A program made the position numbers and the translations under genes. Shown one piece after another: positions 1 to 10,828 of a DNA stretch of 64,000 nucleotides (position 1 is the first letter of the stretch; every line of letters starts with the position of its first letter). This stretch comes from Streptomyces fuscichromogenes (GTDB taxonomy: Bacteria > Actinomycetota > Actinomycetes > Streptomycetales > Streptomycetaceae). The stretch is taken from the NCBI RefSeq assembly GCF_014645815.1, contig NZ_BMML01000018.1, positions 124,001-188,000 of the forward strand, written 5' to 3'. The notes under the pieces are model-generated. The model ran no database searches. It saw only the letters and a program-made list of their open reading frames with translations, and had not been told where the DNA came from.

Positions 1-1
1 G

Positions 2-883
2 CACAGCCGGGACGCCGAGAAGGTGCTGCAACGCCTGGACCGCGCCCTCGCACTGATCGAGAAGGCGGCCGAACACGCCCCCCGGCAGTACCGGATCGTC
101 GTCCTGTCCGACCACGGCCAGAGCCCCGGCGAGACCTTCCGCACCCGCTACGGCCTCACCCTCGGCGACCTGGTCCGGGCCGGCTGCGGACTGCCCGTGC
201 CGCGGCGGGCCGAGCACACCCACAGCGGTACGGAGGCGCGGGCCGCCGTCCGCGCGGCGCTGCGCAGGCCGGTCGAGGAGGGCGGCGAGAAGCACCGGCC
301 GACCCGGCACTCGGAACCGGTCGTGCTCGCCTCCGGCAACCTCGGCCTGATCTCCTTCCCGGACGTGCCGCACCGGATGACCAAGGAGGAGCTGGACGCG
401 CGTCATCCCGCGCTGCTGACGACGCTCGCCAACCATCCGGGCGTCGGCTTCCTGCTGGTGCGCAGCGAGGAGCACGGCGGGGTGGTGCTCGGCGCGTACG
501 GCGCGGAGATCCCGCTCGGCCGGCTCGACGGCGCTGCGGGGCACGGCCCCGCGGGGCCGCTGGCCGTGTTCGGGGCGGGCGCCGCCGATGCCGTGCGGCG
601 GACGCACTCCTTTCCGCACACCGCCGACATCATGGTGAACTCGTGGTACGACCCGGAGAGCGGCGAGGTTCTCGCGTTCGAGGAGCAGATCGGGTCGCAC
701 GGGGGGCTGGGGGGTGCGCAGGGGCGGCCGTTCCTGCTGTCGCCGGTCTGCGTCTCCGCTCCGGTGGGGACGGGGGAGGAGCTGGTGGGGGCCGAGGCGG
801 TGCATCGGGTGCTGCGGCGGTGGCTCCGGGAGGCGGACGGGCCGCAGGTTCCCTTGTCAGCGGAGGGGGAGAGAGCCGCGTAG
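2..883 (+). CDS. Alkaline-phosphatase-superfamily phosphoesterase, C-terminal part (5' end outside window)
   Basis: The frame is open from the left edge, so the start lies outside the window and only about 293 C-terminal residues are visible. An early SDHGQ motif and a late SHGG motif match the Asp-His and His metal ligands of the alkaline phosphatase/nucleotide pyrophosphatase superfamily. This suggests a metal-dependent phosphodiesterase or phosphatase, similar to Streptomyces proteins annotated as nucleotide pyrophosphatase or phage-holin-fused phosphatase. The N-terminal domain, membrane segments and substrate cannot be judged. A copy of a dispersed intergenic repeat follows about 20 bases after the stop. 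Confidence 0.7.
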   Translation, partial: HSRDAEKVLQRLDRALALIEKAAEHAPRQYRIVVLSDHGQSPGETFRTRYGLTLGDLVRAGCGLPVPRRAEHTHSGTEARAAVRAALRRPVEEGGEKHRPTRHSEPVVLASGNLGLISFPDVPHRMTKEELDARHPALLTTLANHPGVGFLLVRSEEHGGVVLGAYGAEIPLGRLDGAAGHGPAGPLAVFGAGAADAVRRTHSFPHTADIMVNSWYDPESGEVLAFEEQIGSHGGLGGAQGRPFLLSPVCVSAPVGTGEELVGAEAVHRVLRRWLREADGPQVPLSAEGERAA

Positions 884-906
884 TTGTTTGGCCGCGGGGC
901 GGTGGG

Positions 907-945
907 GGCTGGTCGCGCAGTTCCCCGCGCCCCCAAAAGGGGCGC
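907..945 (+). repeat. Dispersed intergenic repeat copy 1 (terminator-like)
   Basis: This copy carries the core GGTCGCGCAGTTCCCCGCGC followed by a GCGCCCC...GGGGCGC-type hairpin. It lies just after the stop of the first gene. Four more copies occur near 13667, 20210, 22052 and 39249, each in the same orientation relative to a gene ending next to it. Confidence 0.8.
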
Positions 946-1041
946 TCCGCGGACCGTGGATAAATCGGCTGCGTTCCGTTCGCTCCCGGCTCACACTGTT
1001 CGAGTCGTAAATCCCTCGAACACCCCCCTAGGAGCCGCCTC

Positions 1042-2103
1042 TTGCAGGCTGCCGTGTCCGTCACGCCCTCTCGTGTCCCCGAGCTTCTCCTCGGGCTGGC
1101 CACCGTGCGGCCCGTGTTCATCTGGGGCGCTCCCGGTATCGGGAAGTCCTCCCTGGTGCGGGAGTTCGCCGAGTCGCTCGGGCTGGAGTGCGTGAGCCTG
1201 CTGGGTACCCAGCTCGCGCCCGAGGACCTGATCGGCGTTCCGCAGATCCGGGACGGGCGGTCCGTCTTCTGCCCGCCCGAGTCGATCGCCCGGGACGAGC
1301 CCTACTGTCTCTTCCTCGACGAGCTGAACGCGGCCACCCCTGATGTGCAGAAGGCGTTCTACTCGCTGATCCTCGACCGGCGGATCGGGAACTACGAGCT
1401 GCCGAAGGGGTCGATCGTCATCGGCGCCGGCAACCGGGCCACCGACAACGCCCTCGCCCGGCCCATCGCCTCCGCGCTCGTCAACCGGCTGGCCCACGTC
1501 CACCTGGAGGCCTCCGCGCACGACTGGCTCGCCTGGGCCGCGGGCAACGGCATCCACCCGTGGATCCTGGACCACCTCACCGACCGGCCCGACCACCTGT
1601 GGTCGAAGCCGCCGAAGACCGAGGAGCCGTTCTCCACCCCGCGCTCCTGGCACATGCTCTCCGACGCCCTGCACTCCTTCGGGCGTGATCTGGACGAGGA
1701 GACGCTGAAGGTCCTGGCGCACGGCACGCTGACGCCCGCCCATGCCACCGCCTTCTGCGGGTACGTCAAGATCGTGCGCAGCCGGTTCGGGATCGAGGCG
1801 ATCCTGAAGGGCGATGCCGGATGGCCGCCCCGGATCGAGGACCGCGACCTGCTGTACTACCTCGCCGAGTCGTTCCGGGGGCGGCTGGTCAGGGAACTGC
1901 CCGCCGACAAGGAGCACATGTCGGCGAACGGCCGGCAGACCGCGTACCGCGCCAAGTCGCTGCTGGTGCAGCTGGCCGAGATCTCCGTCGAGGTGGCCCA
2001 GACCGTCATCGCCTCCGACCCCGACGGCAACCCGGTCCTGCCCGCCTGGTTCCTGATCGAGGCCGCACGGGACATGCCCCGGCTGGTGGAGGCCCGGCGA
2101 TGA
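1042..2103 (+). CDS. MoxR-type AAA+ ATPase
   Basis: This 353-residue ATPase has a Walker A GAPGIGKSS near residue 30 and a Walker B LFLDELNAA near residue 95. It belongs to the MoxR/AAA_5 group, which remodels partner proteins together with VWA-domain proteins. The start is a TTG preceded by AGGAGCC. The stop overlaps the ATG of the next gene (ATGA), whose product carries a VWA-like domain, the classical MoxR partner. The pair probably acts as a chaperone or metal-insertion machine; its target is unknown. Confidence 0.88.
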   Translation: MQAAVSVTPSRVPELLLGLATVRPVFIWGAPGIGKSSLVREFAESLGLECVSLLGTQLAPEDLIGVPQIRDGRSVFCPPESIARDEPYCLFLDELNAATPDVQKAFYSLILDRRIGNYELPKGSIVIGAGNRATDNALARPIASALVNRLAHVHLEASAHDWLAWAAGNGIHPWILDHLTDRPDHLWSKPPKTEEPFSTPRSWHMLSDALHSFGRDLDEETLKVLAHGTLTPAHATAFCGYVKIVRSRFGIEAILKGDAGWPPRIEDRDLLYYLAESFRGRLVRELPADKEHMSANGRQTAYRAKSLLVQLAEISVEVAQTVIASDPDGNPVLPAWFLIEAARDMPRLVEARR

Positions 2104-3896
2104 GCCGAGCCGCCGCCCGCAAGAAGCAGGATCCCGCCGCCGAGAACTTCGCGGCCGGTGTCGAACTACTGCGTGCCAACCCCGCGCTGCGGGCGGTGGA
2201 GTTCACCATCTGCCGGCACGAGAAGTGCGAACTGGGGCCCCGGGAGGGGCTGGTGCGCGCGGACTCCGACGGCGTGCTGCACGCCCACTCCACCCGCCGC
2301 GCCGAACCCGCCGATTGGGCCTGGGCGTTGGCGCACTGCACCATCCATCTCGGGTTCGGCCACCTCCCGGCCGCCACCGGGCCGCGTACCCAGCCCGACC
2401 GCTACGACCTCGCCGCCCGCTGCACCGTCGTCAACCGCTTCCTGCAGACCTTCCCGGTCGGCGAGGCCCCCGACCACCTGCCCGCCTCCTACCCGGAGGG
2501 CGACGAGGAGCGGCTCGCCGCCGGCTGGCGCCGGACCGGCGGCATCCCGGCCGCGTACGAGCGGGGCGGGACGAACGGCGGTGCGCCCGACCAGCTCCTG
2601 CTCTCCTGGAGCAAGTGGGCCGGCCAGGTCCCCGACTGGCAGATCGGGTTCGCGTACGCGCTGACCCGCACCATGTCCCGGGCCATGGACCTGGCCGGCG
2701 GCCGCCGTACCTCCATGTCCGGGCCGCCCACCCCGCTGCGCCCCTGGGAGCAGGCACTGAGCTGGTTCGTCTCCTCCTACCCGCTGCTCGGCGGCATCGC
2801 GGCGGGTATCAGGCTGGTCGCCGACGCCGAACTGGCCCGCGCCCACGACATCGCGATCGCCGCCGTCAACCCCGAGGCCGGCGAGATCTACGTCAACCCG
2901 CTGCGCACCATGGACGACGAGGAGTGGCGGTTCGTCCTCGCCCACGAGATGCTGCACGCCGCCCTGCGCCACGGCGACCGCCTCGGCACCCGCGACCCCT
3001 ACCTCTTCAACATCGCCTGCGACTACGTCGTCAACGGCTGGCTGGTCCAGATGCGCGTCGGCACCATGCCCGAAGGGCTGCTGTACGACCCGGAGTCGAA
3101 GGACCTGTCGGCGGAGGAGGTCTACGACCGGATCGCCGGGGACCTGCGGCGGACGCGCCGTCTGGCCACCCTGCGCGGCAAGGGGCGCGGTGACGTGCTG
3201 GGCGCGCCGCTCGGTCCGCCCGGCGCGTACGTCGACCTCGACGAGTTCTACCGGCGGGGACTGAGCCAGGGGCTCGACCTGCACCAGGCCCAGGACCGGG
3301 GCCTGCTGCCCGGCGGTCTGGTCGAGGAGATCCGCGCGCTCAGTCATCCGCCGCTGCCCTGGGACGCGCAACTCGCCCGCTGGTTCGACGAGTTCGTGCC
3401 GGGCCCGGAGGCCGTACGGTCCTACGCCCGCCCCTCGCGCCGGCAGTCGTCCACCCCGGACATCCCGCGTGCGGGCCGGTACTTCCCGCCCGAGGAGGTC
3501 GCCCGGTGCACCTTCGGCGTGGTCCTCGACACCTCCGGCTCCATGGACCGCACCCTGCTCGGCAAGGCCCTCGGCGCGATCGCCTCCTACGCCGAGGCCC
3601 GTGACGTACCGGCCGCGCGCGTCGTCTTCTGCGACGCGGCCCCGCACGACGCCGGTTATCTCCCCACCACCGAGATCGCGGGCCGGGTCCGGGTGCACGG
3701 CCGCGGCGGCACCGTCCTCCAGCCCGGCATCGACCTCCTCCAGCGCGCGGACGACTTCCCGCCGGGGGCCCCGGTCCTGGTGATCACCGACGGCTGGTGC
3801 GACGTCCTGCGGGTCCGCCGGGAGCACGCGTATCTGATCCCGGACGGCGCCCGCCTTCCCTTCAGCGCGAGGGGACCTGTCTTCCGGGTGCGCTGA
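2100..3896 (+). CDS. VWA-like domain putative metallopeptidase (DUF2201-type), MoxR partner
   Basis: This 598-residue protein starts at the ATG that overlaps the MoxR stop. The central region has a zinc-protease motif, HEMLHAALRHGD, near residue 282. The C-terminal third has a VWA-like MIDAS sequence, DTSGSMD, near residue 478. This matches the family that joins a DUF2201 putative metallopeptidase domain to a VWA-like domain and is usually encoded beside a MoxR ATPase. No signal peptide is visible, so it is likely cytoplasmic. A longer in-frame extension upstream is out of phase with MoxR coding and was not used. Confidence 0.85.
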   Translation: MSRAAARKKQDPAAENFAAGVELLRANPALRAVEFTICRHEKCELGPREGLVRADSDGVLHAHSTRRAEPADWAWALAHCTIHLGFGHLPAATGPRTQPDRYDLAARCTVVNRFLQTFPVGEAPDHLPASYPEGDEERLAAGWRRTGGIPAAYERGGTNGGAPDQLLLSWSKWAGQVPDWQIGFAYALTRTMSRAMDLAGGRRTSMSGPPTPLRPWEQALSWFVSSYPLLGGIAAGIRLVADAELARAHDIAIAAVNPEAGEIYVNPLRTMDDEEWRFVLAHEMLHAALRHGDRLGTRDPYLFNIACDYVVNGWLVQMRVGTMPEGLLYDPESKDLSAEEVYDRIAGDLRRTRRLATLRGKGRGDVLGAPLGPPGAYVDLDEFYRRGLSQGLDLHQAQDRGLLPGGLVEEIRALSHPPLPWDAQLARWFDEFVPGPEAVRSYARPSRRQSSTPDIPRAGRYFPPEEVARCTFGVVLDTSGSMDRTLLGKALGAIASYAEARDVPAARVVFCDAAPHDAGYLPTTEIAGRVRVHGRGGTVLQPGIDLLQRADDFPPGAPVLVITDGWCDVLRVRREHAYLIPDGARLPFSARGPVFRVR

Positions 3897-3967
3897 GCCC
3901 GGATGTGATCGGATGGGGGCGAGCGAACCGGTTCATTCGCCTTCATCGCCGAAAGGAACAACCAACC

Positions 3968-4393
3968 GTGGCTACCACGCGCACCGCACACACCGTCTGG
4001 GAAGGCAGCCTGACCGAGGGCAACGGTGTCATCACCTTCGACTCCTCCGGCATCGGCGAGCAGCCCGTCACGTGGGCCTCGCGCTCCCAGGAGGCGAACG
4101 GCAGGACCAGCCCCGAGGAGCTGATCGCCGCCGCCCACTCCAGCTGCTTCTCCATGGCGCTGTCGCACGCCCTGACCGGGGCCGGCACCCCGCCCGCCAA
4201 GCTGGTCACCAACGCCGACGTCACCTTCCAGCCGGGTACGGGCATCACCGGCATCCACCTGACCGTCGAGGGCACGGTCCCCGGCCTGGACCAGGACGGC
4301 TTCGTCGCCGCCGCCGAGGACGCCAAGAAGAACTGCCCGGTCAGCCAGGCCCTGACCGGCACCACCATCACCCTGGACGCCAAGCTCGCCTGA
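3968..4393 (+). CDS. OsmC/Ohr family peroxiredoxin-like protein
   Basis: This 141-residue protein starts at GTG, with GAAAGGA just upstream. It shows the two conserved cysteines of the OsmC family, in AHSSCFSMALSHAL and NCPVSQAL. The family reduces organic hydroperoxides using a thiol partner in the cytoplasm. The first-cysteine context (SSCFSMAL) is more like the SACE_1557/YhfA-type OsmC subfamily than Ohr. A strong hairpin follows the stop, so the gene is probably transcribed alone. Confidence 0.9.
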   Translation: MATTRTAHTVWEGSLTEGNGVITFDSSGIGEQPVTWASRSQEANGRTSPEELIAAAHSSCFSMALSHALTGAGTPPAKLVTNADVTFQPGTGITGIHLTVEGTVPGLDQDGFVAAAEDAKKNCPVSQALTGTTITLDAKLA

Positions 4394-4408
4394 GCGCCCG
4401 GCCCGCCG

Positions 4409-4446
4409 CGCTGCCGCGTCCCTCTTCCCGGAGGGGCGCGGCAGCG
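4409..4446 (+). terminator. Stem-loop terminator after the osmC-like gene
   Basis: Perfect 10-base arms CGCTGCCGCG and CGCGGCAGCG enclose a second inner stem, CCCTC/GAGGG. It sits 16 bases after the OsmC stop and before the dnaK promoter region. Confidence 0.8.
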
Positions 4447-4533
4447 TCGTTCACGGGGCCCCGGCATTGACAACAGCCTGCTCAAGTTTTGTGCTGGAGT
4501 CGGGGAAGCGCCCCGGGCGGAGAGGGGACGGAC

Positions 4534-6384
<1,851 letters not shown>

Positions 6385-6435
6385 GGCACCGCCGGGTTCC
6401 GCCGGCGTGGCCGAGCGCCGGTGGCCTCGGCGTGG

Positions 6436-6936
6436 TCACCGGTGTGCGCTGGTCGGGGCGGTCGGCAGGGTGGCACAGACCGCGTCCAGGACCGACGCGT
6501 ACGGAGTCCCCAGGTCGGTGAGGCGGCAGCGGAGCCGGGCCAGGCAGTCGCGGTGCTCGGTGAGCAGGTCGGTGTCGCCGGTGCGGGCCGTGAACTCCAG
6601 GACGGCGGGGAGGAAGTCCGGCAGCTCCGCACCGGTGAACTCCATGCCGTACGCCTTGTAGCTGTCCCGGAACCGGACCAGGGACATGCCCCGGCGGCGG
6701 GTGTCGCCGTCCCCGTCCCGCCACCGGCTGAGGTAGAGGCTGTGCCGGTTCTCGGAGTCGAAGACCCGCACGTAGTGCGCGGCCAGCTCCGGCGGTGGGG
6801 TCACCGTCGCATGGTCGGTGAACTCCCGCAGTTGCGGGGCGGCTTCGCGCAGCAGCGGCAACCGGGCGACGAAGTCGTCGTCCGGGTAGGTGAGACAGAG
6901 CGCCGCCGCCTGGTAGAACACCGCGTCCGAGGGCAT
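6436..6936 (-). CDS. narJ: Nitrate reductase delta-subunit-like chaperone (NarJ), orphan
   Basis: This 166-residue protein belongs to the NarJ/TorD-type chaperones that insert the molybdenum cofactor into nitrate reductase alpha. The central stretch SLYLSRWRDGD...RRRGMSLVRF is typical of NarJ. The start at the ATG is supported by GAAGGAGG eight bases upstream; a longer upstream extension lacks family similarity. NarJ normally sits between narH and narI, but here the neighbours are dnaK and a methyltransferase and no narG, narH or narI is present in the window. It may be a leftover of a deleted operon. Confidence 0.85.
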   Translation of the reverse strand: MPSDAVFYQAAALCLTYPDDDFVARLPLLREAAPQLREFTDHATVTPPPELAAHYVRVFDSENRHSLYLSRWRDGDGDTRRRGMSLVRFRDSYKAYGMEFTGAELPDFLPAVLEFTARTGDTDLLTEHRDCLARLRCRLTDLGTPYASVLDAVCATLPTAPTSAHR

Positions 6937-7128
6937 CAGTCCTCCTTCGCCTCGTCGGGAGCGTCGGCGGTCGGGCCCCGGCCGGAGGAACCGGGCGGCG
7001 CTCGGCAGCGCCGCACCCGGCTCCCTCGGCGACGTCCGCGTGTCCGCCACGTCCGCTCCCTCGCTCAGCCTTTGCTTCGACGCTAGGGGCGGGCACGCAA
7101 ACGCACCTGTTCAGGGCGTCCGGACGGG

Positions 7129-7944
7129 TCAGACCTTGCGGGCGACCCCGCCGTACACCGGCACGATGCCCTCCGCCTGGACGGCCACGTCCACCGGTTC
7201 CGGACGCCAGCCGGAGACCGGGATCACGCCGGGGCCGAGCAGCTCCAGGCCGTCGAAGAACCGGTAGAAGTCGGGCAGCGCACGCGGATGGAACGGGGTG
7301 CCGCTGCGCCGGAAGTTCGCGGCCGCCTGCTCCATCGCCGCCGGGCTGAGGTCCGGGGTGACCTGGGTCAGGATCAGATGGCTGCCCGGGGCGAGCGCCT
7401 CGACGTACCGGCGCAGCAGGCCGTACACGTCGTCGCCGTCCGGGTCGGCGTCGAGGTAGTGGGTCAGCGCCACCAGCGACAGCGAGACCGGCTCCTTGAA
7501 GTCCAGGGTCTCGGCGGCCCGTGCCAGCAGCGTGTCGACGTCCCGGACGTCGGCGTGCACATACGCGGTGGCGCCCTCGTCCGTGCCCCGCAGCAGCGCC
7601 TCCGCGTGCCGCAGCACGATCGGGTCGTTGTCCGCGTACACCACCTTCGAGTCCGCCGCCACGCCCTGCGCCACCTGGTGCAGGTTCGGCTCGGTCGGGA
7701 TGCCCGTGCCGATGTCCAGGAACTGGCGGGTGCCGGACTCGGCGACCGTCCGCACGGCCCGCTGCATGAACCGGCGGTTGGCCCGCGCGCCGCGCAGCAC
7801 GGTGCCGTCCACGGCGAGGATCCGCCGCGCCAGCTCCTCGTCCACCGGGTAGTTGTCCTTGCCGCCCAGCCACCAGTCGTACACCCGCGCCGGGTGCGGC
7901 CGGCTCGTGTCGATCGAGGTCGGGGCGGGTTCTGGTGCGGTCAC
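7129..7944 (-). CDS. SAM-dependent methyltransferase (Methyltransf_19, formerly DUF574)
   Basis: This 271-residue protein has the opening PHPARVYDWWLGGKDNYPVD signature of the actinobacterial DUF574 family, followed by the SAM-binding motif FLDIGTGIPTE near residue 97. Family members are abundant in Streptomyces and often sit beside XRE/DUF5753 regulators, as here, where such a regulator ends upstream at 7987 on the same strand. The substrate is unknown. Confidence 0.92.
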   Translation of the reverse strand: MTAPEPAPTSIDTSRPHPARVYDWWLGGKDNYPVDEELARRILAVDGTVLRGARANRRFMQRAVRTVAESGTRQFLDIGTGIPTEPNLHQVAQGVAADSKVVYADNDPIVLRHAEALLRGTDEGATAYVHADVRDVDTLLARAAETLDFKEPVSLSLVALTHYLDADPDGDDVYGLLRRYVEALAPGSHLILTQVTPDLSPAAMEQAAANFRRSGTPFHPRALPDFYRFFDGLELLGPGVIPVSGWRPEPVDVAVQAEGIVPVYGGVARKV

Positions 7945-7986
7945 TGTCTGTACTCCTCGGATCAGGGTTCGGCGCGGTGCTCCCGC

Positions 7987-8850
7987 TCAGATCTTGTCCC
8001 GGTACTCGCGCAGCAGTTCCTCGGTGCGCTGCGCCGAGGCCGCCCGGGCCGTCATGTGGTCCAGCACCTCCAGATGCGCCCCGACCTCGTCACGGGAGTC
8101 CAGGTACAGGGCGCCGGTCAGGTACTCGGTGAAGACCATGTCGGGCAGCTCGGGCTCGCCGAACCGGAACAGGGTGAACGGCGCGTAGGTCCCCGGGTGC
8201 GGGCCGCTCGCGAACTCGGCCACCTGAAGGGTTATCCGGTCCCGTGCGATGTAGCCGAGGAGCTTGTCGACCTGGTCGCGCATCACCTCGCAGTGGATGC
8301 TCACCGGGCGCCGCAGCACCGTCTCGTCCATGATCACCCACAGGTGGGGCGGATCGTCCTGCTCCAGCAGCCGCTGCCGGGTCATGCGCAGTGCCACATG
8401 CCGCTCGACGGCCGTGGGATCGCTGTGGCCGATCGTCCCGGCCTCCATCACGGCCCGCGCGTACGCCTCGGTCTGCAACAGGCCGGGAAAGAAGTGCGGT
8501 TCGTAGGAGCGGATGACCCGGGCGGCGCCCTCCAGGCTCACGTACAGGCTGAACCAGTCCGGCAGCACGTCGTGGAACCGCTGCCACCAGCCCGGCTGGT
8601 TGGCCTCCTCGGCGAGCCGCACGAACGCGGCCTGCTCCTCCTCGGCCACCCCGTACGTCTCCAGCAGCACCTGGATGTACGGGATCTTCAGCGAGACCTC
8701 GGCCATCTCCATCCGCCGCACGGTCGCCTGCGCCACCCGCAGCACCCGCGCCGCCTCGTCCCGCCCCAGACCGGCCGCCTCGCGCAGCTCCTGCAGCCGC
8801 TTGCCGAGCACGACCTGACCCACTGTGGGCGCAGCACGCCGCTCACTCAC
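7987..8850 (-). CDS. XRE-family regulator with DUF5753 domain
   Basis: This 287-residue protein has an N-terminal helix-turn-helix (about residues 12-65, with LGKRLQELREAAGLGRDEAA) and a C-terminal DUF5753 region carrying the typical YEPHFFPGLLQTEAYARAV motif. Such regulators are cytoplasmic DNA-binding proteins, often paired with small DUF397 proteins or with DUF574 methyltransferases. Here the methyltransferase follows 42 bases downstream, so the two are probably co-transcribed. Confidence 0.92.
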   Translation of the reverse strand: MSERRAAPTVGQVVLGKRLQELREAAGLGRDEAARVLRVAQATVRRMEMAEVSLKIPYIQVLLETYGVAEEEQAAFVRLAEEANQPGWWQRFHDVLPDWFSLYVSLEGAARVIRSYEPHFFPGLLQTEAYARAVMEAGTIGHSDPTAVERHVALRMTRQRLLEQDDPPHLWVIMDETVLRRPVSIHCEVMRDQVDKLLGYIARDRITLQVAEFASGPHPGTYAPFTLFRFGEPELPDMVFTEYLTGALYLDSRDEVGAHLEVLDHMTARAASAQRTEELLREYRDKI

Positions 8851-8937
8851 GCCACGCCTCCCCTACGTGCCCAAGTACGGGGAGCAGTGTGTCATGCGAT
8901 GCCGCGTCGCACACCTGGTCGAGGGAACCTGCTCACA

Positions 8938-9372
8938 TCAACTTACCAACGAGTTGAGGTACTTGGCGGTCGCCGGGTCCGTCGGCAGGAACGTCTCGAT
9001 GGCCGGCTCGGCGACCGTCACGTCCATCGGCGTGGTGAACGTCGAGATCGACGACACGAACGACAGCACCCGCCCCGCGTGCTCGATCCGCATCGGCAGC
9101 GCGAAGTACGCGGCGGGTTCGTCGGGTTCGTCGGGTTCGGAGGGTTCGGTGGGGCTGGTGGGGCAGGTGGAGCCGTCGTCCGCACCGGCCTGCGGCGGAC
9201 AGCCGGCGACCTCCTCGTACAACTCCCGAAAGGCCGTGCACCGGTGCAGTGCGATCTGACGTTCCATCTGCTCCAGCAGGCGCCCGCGCCACGCGCGCAG
9301 CGACTCCGGGACGCCCTCCAGGAGCATCGCGATGCCCCGGTTGGCGTCGAGCACCGTGTACGTGGCGTCCAC
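8938..9372 (-). pseudogene. MmyB-type regulator fragment (ligand-binding domain only)
   Basis: The frame encodes about 144 residues resembling the MmyB-like ligand-binding domain found at the C-terminus of many Streptomyces XRE regulators (VTRLVDGSAPVVDATYTVLDANRG, then WRGRLLEQMERQ). The N-terminal helix-turn-helix is missing, and the stretch between ANRG and the WRGRLL helix is shortened. An EPSEPDEPDEP repeat interrupts the middle. Similarity begins slightly upstream of the only start available. It is probably a decaying remnant. Confidence 0.6.
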
Positions 9373-9517
9373 GACCGGCGCCGAGCCGTCAACCAGCCGG
9401 GTGACAGCGGCTCCGCCGGCCTCGTCCGCGGGGCCGTCCGCGCCGCCCGGAAGGCCTGTCCATGGCAGGCTGGCCGCACGTACGCCCCTCGTTGGTCACC
9501 GGGAAGGAAGCCGCACC

Positions 9518-9823
9518 ATGGCCGTCGCACCGCTGTCGCAGAAGGAGATCGAGGACCGGCTGACCGAGCTGCCCGGCTGGGCGCTGGACGGCGACCGGCT
9601 GGCCCGTGCCTACCGCCTCGACTCCCACTTCGCCGCCGTCGCCCTGGTCGTGCACATCGCCCGCGTCCAGGACGAACTCGACCACCACTCCGACCTCACC
9701 CTCGGCTACAACACCGTCACCCTCACCGTGAACACCCACAGCGTGGGCGGCGCCGTCACCGGCAAGGACTTCGAACTCGCCCACAGGGTGGAGGACATCG
9801 CCCCAGGCCACGGGGCACACTGA
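9518..9823 (+). CDS. 4a-hydroxytetrahydrobiopterin dehydratase (pterin-4a-carbinolamine dehydratase)
   Basis: This 101-residue protein is the usual size for the PCD/DCoH family, which dehydrates 4a-hydroxytetrahydropterin formed by aromatic amino acid hydroxylases. Conserved histidines appear in VALVVHIARVQDELDHHSDLTLGYNTV. The ATG follows GGGAAGGAAG. Its stop lies five bases before the GTG of the following methyltransferase, so the two are likely co-transcribed. No aromatic hydroxylase is visible nearby. Confidence 0.93.
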   Translation: MAVAPLSQKEIEDRLTELPGWALDGDRLARAYRLDSHFAAVALVVHIARVQDELDHHSDLTLGYNTVTLTVNTHSVGGAVTGKDFELAHRVEDIAPGHGAH

Positions 9824-9828
9824 GCCAT

Positions 9829-10614
9829 GTGCTCGACTACGACAAGGAAGCCGGCGCCTACGACGCGACCCGCGGCGGCGAAGCACGCGCCGAGGCAGCG
9901 GCCGAGGCCGTCCTCGCCCTGATACCCGAGACACCCGACGGCTCCGGTCACCCCGGTCGCGCCGGCCACCCCGGTCGTCTTCTCGACCTCGCCTGCGGTA
10001 CCGGTATCGTCACGCGCCGGCTTGCCGCCGCTCGTCCCGCGCTTCGGGTCGTCGGGGCGGATCGCGCACCCGGCATGGCGCGGATGGCGGCGGCCCGGCT
10101 GCCGGGGGCCGTCCTGCTGGCCGACAGCCGTCGGCTCCCCTTCGCCGACGCCACGTTCGACGCCGTCACGACCGTCTGGCTGCTCCACCTCATCCAGGAC
10201 ACCGCCGAGGTCCGCGTGATCGTCGCCGAGTGCGCGCGGGTGCTGCGGCCCGGCGGGGTGTACGTCACCACCGTCGACAAGGCCGCCGCGCACGACGTCG
10301 GCAGCGACATCGACGCCGTGCTCGCCGGCCGCCCGCGCCGCCCGGCGTCCGACGCCTCCGCGGAAGTGGGAGCGTACGCGCGGGCGAGCGGCCTGCTGCC
10401 CGCCGGAGAGGCCGCGTTCACCGGCCTGGGCCAGGGCCGCAGCCCCCGCTCCACCCTCACCGACCTGCGGCGCGGCTGGTTCACGATGCTTCCGCCCGGC
10501 GATCCCCGCGCCGAGGTGTTCGCCGAGCGGCTGGCGGCCCTGCCGGACCAGGACCGCCGCCGGCCCGACCCCCGTTTCGGCGTACGGGCGTTCAGGAAAC
10601 CGGCGGCCCGCTGA
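9829..10614 (+). CDS. Class I SAM-dependent methyltransferase
   Basis: This 261-residue protein starts at GTG (MLDYDKEAGAYDATRGG). The SAM-binding motif LLDLACGTGIVT lies near residue 45, and the post-II motif FDAVTTVWLLHLIQD with LRPGGVYVTT lies near residue 110-145. A short tandem duplication encodes GHPGRAGHPGR just before motif I. This matches the UbiE/Methyltransf_11 fold; the substrate is unknown. It is probably translated with the dehydratase upstream. Confidence 0.88.
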   Translation: MLDYDKEAGAYDATRGGEARAEAAAEAVLALIPETPDGSGHPGRAGHPGRLLDLACGTGIVTRRLAAARPALRVVGADRAPGMARMAAARLPGAVLLADSRRLPFADATFDAVTTVWLLHLIQDTAEVRVIVAECARVLRPGGVYVTTVDKAAAHDVGSDIDAVLAGRPRRPASDASAEVGAYARASGLLPAGEAAFTGLGQGRSPRSTLTDLRRGWFTMLPPGDPRAEVFAERLAALPDQDRRRPDPRFGVRAFRKPAAR

Positions 10615-10777
10615 AGTCCGCCGCCAGTCGGTCACCCGGGTCTCCCCGGGGAGTTGATTCCTGTGCCGCGGCAGGGACATCGGGGTCATGGACCCGCCCG
10701 AGCCGCGCGAACGCCCGGCTCGAACGATCGCCGAACTGGCCCGTACTGCTCTGACCTCGGTTGGGACAGCGCACGAA

Positions 10778-10809
10778 GAGGGCGCGTGCCCGGTGCGGCA
10801 CGCGCCCTC
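10778..10809. terminator. Strong bidirectional stem-loop
   Basis: Perfect 13-base arms GAGGGCGCGTGCC and GGCACGCGCCCTC with a 6-base loop lie between the converging methyltransferase and GH74 genes, where either transcript could end. Confidence 0.85.
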
Positions 10810-10828
10810 GGTCGTCAGGCGACCGGTG

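Noticed and set aside
6937..7050. Longer NarJ N-terminus
   Set aside because: The extra 38 residues are basic low-complexity sequence with no NarJ similarity, and the downstream ATG has a strong GAAGGAGG site.
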